From Microcaldota archaeon (GTDB lineage: Archaea > Micrarchaeota > Micrarchaeia > Norongarragalinales > UBA10210), in NCBI GenBank assembly GCA_013331595.1, contig DUGE01000021.1, forward strand, positions 1-23,289: DNA of 23,289 nt. The letters run 5' to 3'. The position numbers and the translations under genes were made by a program. Positions 6,798 through 12,955 of this stretch are shown here, one piece after another. Numbering within the stretch: position 1 is the stretch's first letter; every line of letters begins with the position of its first letter. The notes beneath the pieces were generated by a model. It was not told where the DNA came from. It worked only from the letters and a program-made list of their open reading frames with translations, and did not search any database.

Positions 6798-8387
6798 CTA
6801 GGGCGTTTTGGCGCGCCTCCACAGGAAAAAGGCCAGGCCGATTAAAACCGCCGCGCCTGCGCCGACGAGAGCAACCGTTTGGTAATCGAAACCCTCTTGG
6901 GAAAGCTGGACAACGCCGTTTTCAGCCTCAACGATGTCGAAAGGCTGGCTGAACGAATTGCTCCCGACAGTAACCGCCAGCTCGCCGTGCGTATCAGCCA
7001 GCGGTTTCTTGAACACAAAGCGAACGTCACGGGTTTCTCCCTTCTGCAGGAGCACAGTTTGCTCTTGCGACTGGCTGCCAAGCGAAGCGGCTACGTTCGC
7101 GCGCGCATTTGCATTGCCGGCATTGGACAAAGTTGCAACTATCGCTATTTCACCATCCCCCTGCACCGATTCAATGTTCTTTAGAATTATCCGTTCCGTA
7201 AGCGGAGAGGACAAACCCGCCTGGCCTTGGACGTACGCCTGTTGTTTTTTTCCAAACCCGTCAACTTCAATAGTGAAATTGTAAAGATAGCCTTCCTTAA
7301 GATCTGGAAAAACAACGCCCCAAGAAACATCACCGCTGCCGCCGGAAGGCAGGTACGCAAGCCTGCGCGGGTAGTCCGCCATTTGCACCGCACTTTCAGG
7401 CGGTTGCGTTGGAACTATAAGGTTAAGTGGAATTGCCCGTTCTTGAGAATCGCGGTTTTTCAAGCTCACGGTAATGTTTTCAGCAGCCGAGCTTCCAACT
7501 TTCTCAGGCGCGAAAAGTTCTGAATCGAAAAAATCACGGGGCGAGGCGGATTCAATGAAAGAAACCGTTTGTTTTTTCGAAATGCGCAATCCCCCGGTAA
7601 ACTCTTCCTTTATGTCCAGCTGGTCGTAGCCGTAGGCAAAAACCACGTGCGTGCCGTCAAGCATTCCCACCTCGCCATAAGTAGGGTCTGCGGGCACCCA
7701 GTGGCCGTCAATATACGCTTCGAGCCAAGCGTGCGGCCCCCACTTCTTTCCGGAATAAACCCAGCCCGCAACAAACCTTGATGGAATGCCCGAAGCCCTG
7801 AGTAAAGCCATGGCCAAAAGGGCATATTGGTTGCAAACGCCCCTCCGCTGGATGAAAACGTCGCTTGAAGTGGGCTGCCTCTGCCAGAAAGAATCGTCGT
7901 AAGTCATCACGTTGTTAACCCACTCGGTAATGCGCGTGAGCTTCTCGAAATCGCTTGCCGCGTTCTTGGTCAAAAAATGCGCTTGGGTTGCAATCGAATC
8001 GTCAACAACCACGAGTTTCGTGGAGGAAGAATACTTTGAAGCATCTTCCGCCGAGCCTGAAACGTAGGGAACGTCGTAACTTGCCTTGGCCATTACGCTG
8101 AGCTCAATGTCCTTGAAACCATTCTCACTCCACTGGAAAACGAGAATATCGTTGCCAAACTCGTCCTTTTCCGTAGTGTAAGGTGTGTTTGAAGCTAACC
8201 AGATGGTCTGGAAGGAAGTGTTGGGAAAACCGAACGTCCTAAGCATTTTGGAGCCGTCGAAATCGCCTTGCACGTCCCACTCGAGCTTCAAGTCGACGAA
8301 AGCAGAGCCCACTTGCTTCGGCTCAATGGCAAAAGCCACGGAAGACAAGACAAGGATGGAAAAGGCAAAAAGCAAAAACTTGCGCAT
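6798..8387 (-). CDS. Secreted, membrane-anchored transglutaminase-like protein
   Basis: The 529-residue protein begins with a signal peptide (MRKFLLFAFSILVLSSVAFA). The N-terminal region (30-130) is probably a beta-domain. A transglutaminase-like (papain-fold) domain spans about 140-260 with the full triad visible: Cys185 in RRGVCNQYA, His219 in WGPHAWLEAY, Asp234 in VPADPTYGE. Residues 280-490 look like beta-sandwich modules (SLKNRDSQERAIPLNLIVP, VATLSNAGNANARANVAAS), and one transmembrane helix with a basic stop-transfer tail (VLIGLAFFLWRRAKTP) ends the chain. The catalytic domain would face outside the cell, acting as a cysteine protease or amide-bond enzyme; the substrate is unknown. The C-terminal layout resembles the COG1361 protein at 19014. 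Confidence 0.85.
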   Translation of the reverse strand: MRKFLLFAFSILVLSSVAFAIEPKQVGSAFVDLKLEWDVQGDFDGSKMLRTFGFPNTSFQTIWLASNTPYTTEKDEFGNDILVFQWSENGFKDIELSVMAKASYDVPYVSGSAEDASKYSSSTKLVVVDDSIATQAHFLTKNAASDFEKLTRITEWVNNVMTYDDSFWQRQPTSSDVFIQRRGVCNQYALLAMALLRASGIPSRFVAGWVYSGKKWGPHAWLEAYIDGHWVPADPTYGEVGMLDGTHVVFAYGYDQLDIKEEFTGGLRISKKQTVSFIESASPRDFFDSELFAPEKVGSSAAENITVSLKNRDSQERAIPLNLIVPTQPPESAVQMADYPRRLAYLPSGGSGDVSWGVVFPDLKEGYLYNFTIEVDGFGKKQQAYVQGQAGLSSPLTERIILKNIESVQGDGEIAIVATLSNAGNANARANVAASLGSQSQEQTVLLQKGETRDVRFVFKKPLADTHGELAVTVGSNSFSQPFDIVEAENGVVQLSQEGFDYQTVALVGAGAAVLIGLAFFLWRRAKTP

Positions 8388-8450
8388 GAAAAAACAACGC
8401 AGTTGAAGAAAATAAAAGAGAGTGCCGGGATCACAACGCCAAAAAAAAGT

Positions 8451-8723
8451 TCAATTGGTTATTTTAACGCCCTTTTCAATCAATGCATCCTTAAATGCAG
8501 CTAGAAACTCAGCATCAACTTTGCCCCTCAAACTAATATTACAACTCCTCAACCCTCGGCGGTAGAGAACGTTTGCAAGAGATGCATGTAGTTGCAGACC
8601 TACGGTAGAGTTTCCTGCATTAGATTCAGCAGTATACGGGCGAGCAATAGGGGAACTTAAATCTTGCATTACAATGTGGTGGTTCCTGCCTGCTTTTTTT
8701 TCAATAATGATTTCATGACCCAT
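8451..8723 (-). CDS. Hypothetical protein, 90 residues
   Basis: I do not recognise this protein. It has no signal peptide or membrane segment and appears to be a small alpha/beta protein (GHEIIIEKKAGRNHHIVMQD ... SLANVLYRRGLRSCNISLRG ... FLAAFKDALIEKGVKITN). The start is well supported: the minus strand has a strong Shine-Dalgarno GAGGTGAT at 8728-8735, a few bases before the ATG at 8723, one of the clearest ribosome binding sites in the window. It lies between the transglutaminase-like gene and tRNA-Phe on the same strand. Confidence 0.7.
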   Translation of the reverse strand: MGHEIIIEKKAGRNHHIVMQDLSSPIARPYTAESNAGNSTVGLQLHASLANVLYRRGLRSCNISLRGKVDAEFLAAFKDALIEKGVKITN

Positions 8724-8858
8724 TAAATCACCTCAGTTTAGCGCTAAACACTAGCTTCTAAGGCCTACACCAATTGAGTAAAGCCAGATAAAAAAGGGTC
8801 GTTTTGCAGGACAGAAATGTGAGTGCCGCAGGCCAGATTTGAACTGGCGACATTCCGC

Positions 8859-8886
8859 AAAACCCTATACTACTGCGCTTAGGGTT
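8859..8886 (-). other. tRNA-Phe intron 3 (37/38), 28 nt
   Basis: This small intron is a single hairpin (AACCCTA/TAGGGTT). The assigned cut leaves a 7-nt anticodon loop ATGAAAG. The exact cut is uncertain within the A/T runs. Confidence 0.65.
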
Positions 8887-8894
8887 TTTCATCG

Positions 8895-8958
8895 GTTTCT
8901 AGCTCATTTGGGAGCCTTCAGCCACGTCTCTCCCTAAAGCTTTCGCCTTAAAGAAATC
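8895..8958 (-). other. tRNA-Phe intron 2 (anticodon stem, 29/30), 64 nt
   Basis: Its removal joins GTTC to CGATG and restores the anticodon stem TTCCG/CGGAA. The intron folds into GCTTTAGGGAG/CTCCC-type and TTTCT/AGAAA helices. The cut could shift by one base because both sides carry a C, and I could not draw a perfect bulge-helix-bulge. Confidence 0.65.
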
Positions 8959-8972
8959 GAACGCTCTCCCAA

Positions 8973-9007
8973 GCCTCAACTAAAATCCGTAGACTTTAGA
9001 AGAACAG
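8973..9007 (-). other. tRNA-Phe intron 1 (D-loop), 35 nt
   Basis: Boundaries come from the D-arm and a CTCA:TGAG central helix with bulges GT|C and GC|T. The intron holds a CTAAA/TTTAG hairpin. An alternative cut shifted by 3 nt gives the same mature length. Confidence 0.75.
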
Positions 9008-9044
9008 ACTGAGCTACTGCGGCACGAAAATATTTGATTCGTCG

Positions 9045-9054
9045 GATTTAAAAC
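9045..9054 (-). promoter_or_regulatory. TATA-like promoter element of tRNA-Phe
   Basis: The minus strand reads GTTTTAAATC, 22-31 bp upstream of the tRNA-Phe 5' end, the expected distance for an archaeal promoter with a near-zero leader. Confidence 0.5.
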
Positions 9055-9138
9055 GGTTTTTAGAGCCATCGGCATAGCCAAGCCATAGGAATGCTACTGC
9101 CAAAGAAAGTTTTTAATCTAACTAGAACTCAAATTATT

Positions 9139-9918
9139 ATGTTTGATATCTATAGCCTATTCGATAGAAAAATTACATCCGACTTTAGACCGCATAAAAT
9201 TCGAGGGGGCTTTCTAGTTCGAGTCAAAAGAAGCAAATACCTGACTAAAATTCCTTTGAAGCCGAATGAGGAAATAGCTTATCTTAGCGGAGTAATCGCA
9301 GGAGACGGCAGTTTTAAGGTAAGTAAAAGGCCGGGAATTGCATATCCACGTGCAGTCATAACAATTACAAACAAATCGAAACGCCTGCTAAACTACATTA
9401 ACGTACTGCTTGAAAGAAATTTCAAATATCAAGCCAAAATCTACAGATATAATACGAGAAATGTTTACGACATGCAGATAAGCAACCGCATAATTTTTCT
9501 CTACTTTAGACGCGCCATTAAAATGCCAATCGACAAATCAAAACTCAAAATCCCTAGGTTGTTTTCTGGCAAAAGGCTTTTGAAATTCTTTACGGCAGGA
9601 ATTTTTGACACTGATGGGTATTACAGCAGAAATATTTTCGGAATAATGATGAGTGGGAGAAATTATCGTTTCTTGGCACAAATGAAGAAGGGGCTTAGTA
9701 ATGAATATGGAATTTCGTTTGGCAAAATCACTAGAAACACATTATACGCACGTGGGAAAACTTACTACCGTGCCAGTATGGTGCTACGGGCTAAATCGAG
9801 GAATGACTTTTGGAAAACTATTCCAATACAGCATGAAAAATATGGGCCCGGCCGGAATCGAACCGGCGGTTTTCACCGTGTAAAGGTTCCGCAAAACCAA
9901 AGGGCTTTGGCATTTTGA
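9139..9918 (+). CDS. LAGLIDADG (DOD-type) homing endonuclease, C-terminus reading into tRNA-Val
   Basis: A two-motif homing endonuclease: YLSGVIAGDGSF and FFTAGIFDTDGYYS carry the two catalytic Asp residues (residues 56 and 159 from the chosen start), with the repeated alpha-beta-beta-alpha-beta pattern and many Arg/Lys/Tyr for DNA binding. The frame begins at ATG 9091, but a TATA-like TTTTTAATCTAA (9110-9121) sits inside it, so I prefer the ATG at 9139 (MFDIYSLFDRK). The gene is visibly richer in A+T than its neighbours, suggesting recent arrival. It lies between tRNA-Phe and tRNA-Val, antisense to both. Its last 25 codons (after IPIQHEKY) are simply the antisense of tRNA-Val, so the native C-terminus probably lay at the tRNA boundary. 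Confidence 0.88.
   Translation: MFDIYSLFDRKITSDFRPHKIRGGFLVRVKRSKYLTKIPLKPNEEIAYLSGVIAGDGSFKVSKRPGIAYPRAVITITNKSKRLLNYINVLLERNFKYQAKIYRYNTRNVYDMQISNRIIFLYFRRAIKMPIDKSKLKIPRLFSGKRLLKFFTAGIFDTDGYYSRNIFGIMMSGRNYRFLAQMKKGLSNEYGISFGKITRNTLYARGKTYYRASMVLRAKSRNDFWKTIPIQHEKYGPGRNRTGGFHRVKVPQNQRALAF
9887..9915 (-). other. tRNA-Val intron 2 (anticodon stem, 29/30), 29 nt
   Basis: Removal restores the anticodon stem TCACC/GGTGA. The intron is a CCAAAG/CTTTGG hairpin extended by AAA/TTT. The cut may shift by one A, and no perfect bulge-helix-bulge is evident, as for the 29/30 intron of tRNA-Phe. Confidence 0.7.
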
Positions 9919-9928
9919 CGTCTAACCA

Positions 9929-9957
9929 CGGTCGCCAAGTCTCGTTCGAAACTTAGT
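9929..9957 (-). other. tRNA-Val intron 1 (D-loop, 15/16), 29 nt
   Basis: Splice points come from a complete bulge-helix-bulge: GTCG of the exon pairs with CGAC of the intron, 3-nt bulges flank it, and the inner helix CTAAGT:ACTTGG follows. Removal leaves D-loop AGTGGTT. Confidence 0.85.
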
Positions 9958-9999
9958 CTCGACTACGGGCCCGACTTATGAAGAAATTGGTTTCAGCAA

Positions 10000-10009
10000 C
10001 TTTAAATAC
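10000..10009. promoter_or_regulatory. Near-palindromic TATA element between tRNA-Val and a divergent gene
   Basis: CTTTAAATAC lies 28-37 bp upstream of tRNA-Val on the minus strand and about 50 bp upstream of the plus-strand ATG at 10060. Because TTTAAA is symmetric it could serve transcription both ways. Confidence 0.45.
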
Positions 10010-10059
10010 GCTGGTAGAATAATGCCTTCAATAGAATTGCGCTCGAAGGTGATGAGTTC

Positions 10060-10473
10060 ATGCACAGGATTTTTTGGCTTACGGTCTCGGGAAAAAGAAT
10101 GCACTTGCTCAAGCTGGCGGGCATGTTTTTCGTGCTTTTCAGCATAATGATGGTCGCCAACTCAATGTACAACATTTTCGTGACTGTCGATAAGATTAAC
10201 ACTGCGATGCTCAACCCGCAGATGACCGAACAGCTTTTCGGCTGGGCGTTAAGCGCAGGGAAAGTCGAATTCTCTTCCGAAGACGCGCTAGGCATCCTCC
10301 TATCGCCAGTGGCGTGGTTCATGTTCTGGCTTGGCCTGGCAGTAATAGCGCTGTTAGTCTACCAAAGCGGGAAAGTCATATTCCCGATTGAAGAGTACGA
10401 GCAGAACCTTCCGGAAGGCCACCGGCGGGCCTTCCACAGGATGGTCAAGCGCGGCCGCGGCCTACGCGGGTAG
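10060..10473 (+). CDS. Small membrane protein, two transmembrane segments, function unknown
   Basis: A 137-residue protein with two hydrophobic segments (LLKLAGMFFVLFSIMMVANS, about 16-35, and VAWFMFWLGLAVIALLVY, about 84-101). A loop of about 45 residues lies between them and a basic tail (HRRAFHRMVKRGRGLRG) suggests a cytoplasmic C-terminus. The ATG at 10060 is preceded by the Shine-Dalgarno-like GAAGGTGATG a few bases upstream, which decides the start. I cannot assign a family. It is divergent from tRNA-Val and followed by a 215-bp gap with a strong palindrome before the histone gene. Confidence 0.7.
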   Translation: MHRIFWLTVSGKRMHLLKLAGMFFVLFSIMMVANSMYNIFVTVDKINTAMLNPQMTEQLFGWALSAGKVEFSSEDALGILLSPVAWFMFWLGLAVIALLVYQSGKVIFPIEEYEQNLPEGHRRAFHRMVKRGRGLRG

Positions 10474-10581
10474 TAATGTGGCTAAAATTCCATGGGTTTC
10501 AAAACTGCTAGTGGCTGCGTTACTCGACTCCCAGCAAGCGGTTTTCTTTTTGCGCGCCTGCACACGGTTTCTTTTTGGGTT

Positions 10582-10616
10582 GAAAGCCTTTTTCTTCACC
10601 AAAGAAAAAGGCTTTC
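10582..10616 (+). repeat. Dispersed palindrome, copy D
   Basis: Perfect 15-base arms (GAAAGCCTTTTTCTT and complement) around the loop CACCA, in the gap between the membrane protein and histone genes. Two half-arm-like TTTCTTTTTG sequences lie just upstream (about 10547 and 10567). It could terminate or stabilise the upstream mRNA. Confidence 0.8.
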
Positions 10617-10633
10617 CATTAGTGGAATAACAA

Positions 10634-10645
10634 CGCTTTTAAATC
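10634..10645 (+). promoter_or_regulatory. TATA-like element ahead of the histone gene
   Basis: GCTTTTAAATCG lies about 45-55 bp ahead of the proposed histone start, which would allow a leader of roughly 20-25 nt containing the GGGGTG sequence next to the TTG start. Confidence 0.45.
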
Positions 10646-10688
10646 GAATTCGGGTTTGAATTAGTCCCAAAGACGCGCGTGGGGTGCG

Positions 10689-10979
10689 TTGAGGGCAATA
10701 GAGATTCAAAGTAAAAAGCATACCGCAAGGTATGCGCTAAGGGTGGGTTTGTTGGCAACAAGGCAGGCGTTTTCGCTGTTCGACATAGACGGCTTTTTCC
10801 GCAACGCGGGCGCTCCGCGCGTGACCGAAGATGCGAGTAGGAAGCTTGCTGAAGTGCTGGAAGACGATGCGAAAGACATCCTGACCAGGGCCAGGGTTTA
10901 CGCCAAGCACGCCGGCCGCAAGGGCATAAGCAAGAAGGACGTTGTGCTTGCAGCCAAGCACGTTACGCCGAATCACTAG
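10689..10979 (+). CDS. Archaeal histone
   Basis: The last 68 residues are a histone fold like HMfB and its relatives: FDIDGFFRNAGAPRVTEDAS (helix 1 and loop 1), RKLAEVLEDDAKDILTRARV (long helix 2), YAKHAGRKGISKKDVVLAAK (loop 2 and helix 3). The conserved NAGAxRV and HAGRK DNA-contact motifs are present; the usual Thr of RKT is Gly here. It wraps DNA as dimers or longer multimers. The start is TTG at 10689, next to GGGGTG; with it the protein has a basic N-terminal extension of about 27 residues ahead of the fold. A later GTG or TTG (about 10743-10752) would give a tail-less histone of usual length. Confidence 0.92.
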   Translation: MRAIEIQSKKHTARYALRVGLLATRQAFSLFDIDGFFRNAGAPRVTEDASRKLAEVLEDDAKDILTRARVYAKHAGRKGISKKDVVLAAKHVTPNH

Positions 10980-10991
10980 TTTCACGATAAT

Positions 10992-11091
10992 CCAAGCGCC
11001 GGTGGGTTGAAACCGATTTCTCAACGCTTGGGTTAAAGGGGCTGCACTCCAACATCCTCTCTCAAAAACGGGGTGCAGCCCAGCTACATTA
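10992..11091 (+). other. Two consecutive stem-loops after the histone gene
   Basis: The first pairs CCAAGCG with CGCTTGG and, inside it, GTTGA with TCAAC. The second pairs GGGCTGCACTCC with GGGGTGCAGCCC (12 bp with one G-T pair, 19-nt loop). There is no T-run, so they are not an obvious intrinsic terminator. They lie between convergent genes and could be a 3' end structure or part of a small structured RNA. Confidence 0.5.
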
Positions 11092-11141
11092 ACATCAACG
11101 TTGGGAAAACCCGCTTAATTCCCTGAAAGCGTAAAATCAAT

Positions 11142-12566
11142 TCACAGGACTTTTGACAGCAATTGCAGTTGGACTTCAATTATTTGCCTTGCTTTCTTCA
11201 AAAAAACGTTTTCGGCCTCGCGGGTTGAAGCAATGGTGCAGCCTGCTGCAATACTGTGGCCACCGCCTAATCCCCCTGCAGCCTCGCCGGCCTTGCGCAT
11301 GACTTCCCCCAAGTCCAATCCTTTTTCTATCAACGCCCTGGAAGCGCGGCCTGAAATCTTGGTTTGCTTCGTCTCGTCATAGCTGAACGCGATAATCGGC
11401 TTGTTCCTCTCCACGACGCCGGAATTGAAGAACGCGCCTGCAACAATGCCTATCACCACGTCGGGAATGTGGCCGCGGGCGTCAAGAAAATAAAACGGCC
11501 CAACGTCCATCGTGTTTTTCTGCGCGAAAGCAATTCCAAAACGAATCATTTTCCTATGCTCACTCAACAGCTTTTCAGCCTCTTCCAAAGCACCAGGCTT
11601 TCGCAGGCATACGGCAACGCCCAAGTCGGCCTTGTCGTGCCTCCCGCAAGAATTTAATAGAGTGGAAAATTCGGTCGCATCCCTCATTTCACTTTTTTCA
11701 GGCTCCTGCAGGAAAAGGTAAGTGTCGCCGACAAGCTCTTCCAAAACCTCGTCCGTGAGGTTTCTCGACTTGCCATACTCGACCAAAGCGCCTATCAGCT
11801 TCTTGCGCTGGAAAACGTTCAAGTCAGTGTAGGAAATCCACTGCTCGCCTTTTTTCACTGGAATGTCGTTGTCCCTCAAGAACAATGCACAGGCTTTCTC
11901 ATCACCACTCAACCCCGGAAGAAACGGCTCTGTCGAATAAGTAAGGAATTGTATTAGCGGACGCGTGACCCGGCCGAAAAACTTCAAGTCTTTCGAAACG
12001 AAAACAAACTCCTTTTCCGAACCCCATTCAACCATCTTGCGATTCAACCCGATGAAACCGGTCTTCGAATAGTCCTGCAAATCGCCCACTGCGCCGACAA
12101 TGCCCAACTGAAGTATTTCCCGCGATTCCAGATGCTTGAAGCAGTAGAATGCCGTAGAGCCTGCGCTCAATTCAATGTTGCCATCAACCCCGAAGTCGTG
12201 GGGGTTGCACATGCGGATGTTTTCATTCGGCTTTTCCGGCGCAGGATGGTGGTCGATAATCACAATGTCCGTTTCAAGCGGCAAGACGTTGACCAATTTG
12301 ATTTGCCCGCTGCCGATGTCGGAAAAAACTATTTCGCCGGAATTCTCAGCGCGGATTTCCTCGATTTCCTTTTCCGCCAGGCGCTTTACTACCTTCATTT
12401 TGAAGGGAACGCCTTTCGAGGTTAAAGCCAAGGCGATTATGGAGCCTGAGGACAGGCCGTCGCAATCGTAGTGGTGGACGACCAACGGGTTTTTCATGGA
12501 GAGTATCTTGTCGCCGGTTGCCTGGGCAAAATCCATGAAGCCCTGCTCATCCCTTTCTTTTTCCAT
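11142..12566 (-). CDS. recJ: RecJ-like DHH-family single-strand exonuclease (GAN type)
   Basis: A 474-residue DHH/DHHA1 phosphoesterase of the archaeal RecJ (GINS-associated nuclease) group, which degrades single-stranded DNA or RNA 5'-to-3' at replication and repair sites. The metal-binding motifs are intact: HHYDCDGLSSG (31-41; Asp34, Asp36), SDIGSG (82-87), IDHHP (104-108) and GAVGD (158-162). The C-terminal DHHA1 domain carries KISGRASRALIEKG and the substrate-binding GGLGGGHSIAAG (about 431-441). It has no membrane segment and is cytoplasmic. The start ATG at 12566 follows the weak GGTGTGG. It converges with the histone gene and is divergent from a winged-helix gene. Confidence 0.92.
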   Translation of the reverse strand: MEKERDEQGFMDFAQATGDKILSMKNPLVVHHYDCDGLSSGSIIALALTSKGVPFKMKVVKRLAEKEIEEIRAENSGEIVFSDIGSGQIKLVNVLPLETDIVIIDHHPAPEKPNENIRMCNPHDFGVDGNIELSAGSTAFYCFKHLESREILQLGIVGAVGDLQDYSKTGFIGLNRKMVEWGSEKEFVFVSKDLKFFGRVTRPLIQFLTYSTEPFLPGLSGDEKACALFLRDNDIPVKKGEQWISYTDLNVFQRKKLIGALVEYGKSRNLTDEVLEELVGDTYLFLQEPEKSEMRDATEFSTLLNSCGRHDKADLGVAVCLRKPGALEEAEKLLSEHRKMIRFGIAFAQKNTMDVGPFYFLDARGHIPDVVIGIVAGAFFNSGVVERNKPIIAFSYDETKQTKISGRASRALIEKGLDLGEVMRKAGEAAGGLGGGHSIAAGCTIASTREAENVFLKKARQIIEVQLQLLSKVL

Positions 12567-12600
12567 AGTCCCACACCGCTAATAGCAGATTTTCTTTGAT

Positions 12601-12629
12601 GAACCTTTCTTTTACGAAAAGAAAGGTTC
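12601..12629 (+). repeat. Dispersed palindrome, copy E
   Basis: Perfect 13-base arms (GAACCTTTCTTTT and complement) around ACG, in the divergent promoter region between the RecJ-like and winged-helix genes. A position between divergent genes argues against a purely terminator role. Confidence 0.8.
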
Positions 12630-12688
12630 GCGGAGTAATGTTTTTGTTCTACAACGCTTTAATTGCTTTTCATCAGTGCGGTGAGAAA

Positions 12689-12937
12689 ATGTCAAGGATT
12701 TCCGAGAAAAACTTCAATAAAATTGCCGAGAGCATAGTGCAATTGCTTTACGACGCCCACCCCATTTCAATGTCAACCACGCAAATAGCGGATGCCCTAG
12801 CTCGCGATAACGAATTCACTGGCAAAGTCCTGCACTTTCTTTTGGAAAAGGGCCTTGTCGCCAAACGAGATAGGGAAAACCGCATCGACTGGCTGTTGAG
12901 CAAAAAAGCGAAGGAAAACTACGACAAGCTCGTCTAA
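12689..12937 (+). CDS. Small winged-helix protein
   Basis: An 82-residue protein starting at ATG 12689, with GGTGA four bases ahead (the frame is open further upstream through the palindrome, which is unlikely to be coding). Its helix-turn-helix is visible: NKIAESIVQLLYDAHPISMS, then STTQIADALARDNEFTGKVL as turn and recognition helix, LHFLLEKGLVAKRDRENRID as the wing, and a short helical tail. Similar small archaeal winged-helix proteins are transcription regulators. No ligand or partner domain is present. It is divergent from the RecJ-like gene and convergent with the following orphan. Confidence 0.75.
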   Translation: MSRISEKNFNKIAESIVQLLYDAHPISMSTTQIADALARDNEFTGKVLHFLLEKGLVAKRDRENRIDWLLSKKAKENYDKLV

Positions 12938-12955
12938 TGCATGGAAACAGTAAAA

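Larger units (their letters stand above)
8824..9023 (-). tRNA. tRNA-Phe (GAA), three introns
   Basis: Acceptor GCCGCAG (9017-9023) pairs with CTGCGGC (8825-8831), discriminator A at 8824, CCA not encoded. Exons are about 9008-9023, 8959-8972, 8887-8894 and 8824-8858, joining to 73 nt, the expected length with all cloverleaf invariants: U8-A9-GCTC-A14-G15, GGG-A21-GAGC, anticodon stem TTCCG/CGGAA, loop ATGAAAG with anticodon GAA, T-arm GCCAG-TTCAAAT-CTGGC. Introns are 35 nt in the D-loop, 64 nt at 29/30 and 28 nt at 37/38. The D-loop junction fits a bulge-helix-bulge (CTCA:TGAG, bulges GT|C and GC|T). The anticodon GAA depends on the assigned 37/38 junction, but the tRNA body also matches archaeal tRNA-Phe. 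A TATA-like GTTTTAAATC lies at 9045-9054. Confidence 0.88.
9843..9972 (-). tRNA. tRNA-Val (UAC), two introns
   Basis: Acceptor GGGCCCG (9966-9972) pairs with CGGGCCC (9844-9850), discriminator A at 9843, CCA not encoded. Exons 9958-9972, 9916-9928 and 9843-9886 join to 72 nt. Anticodon arm TCACC-TTTACAC-GGTGA gives anticodon UAC; T-arm GCCGG-TTCGATT-CCGGC is canonical; D-arm GTCG-AGTGGTT-AGAC has U at position 21 instead of A. Introns of 29 nt each sit in the D-loop (15/16) and at 29/30. The D-loop intron forms a perfect bulge-helix-bulge: helix GTCG:CGAC, bulges AG|A and CG|T, inner helix CTAAGT:ACTTGG. A TATA-like GTATTTAAAG lies at 10000-10009. Its 3' half overlaps the antisense endonuclease frame. 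Confidence 0.9.

Noticed and set aside
9091..9138. ATG at 9091 as the endonuclease start
   Set aside because: A TATA-like TTTTTAATCTAA lies inside the first codons, at the right distance for the ATG at 9139; the earlier start is possible but less likely.
8824..9972. A single large tRNA intron containing the endonuclease gene
   Set aside because: Both tRNA-Phe and tRNA-Val have complete acceptor and T-arms of their own on either side, so the endonuclease lies between two genes, on the opposite strand.
10388..10630. Plus-strand frame of 80 codons after the small membrane protein
   Set aside because: It overlaps the end of the membrane protein in another frame, has no ribosome binding site and runs through the palindrome at 10582-10616.
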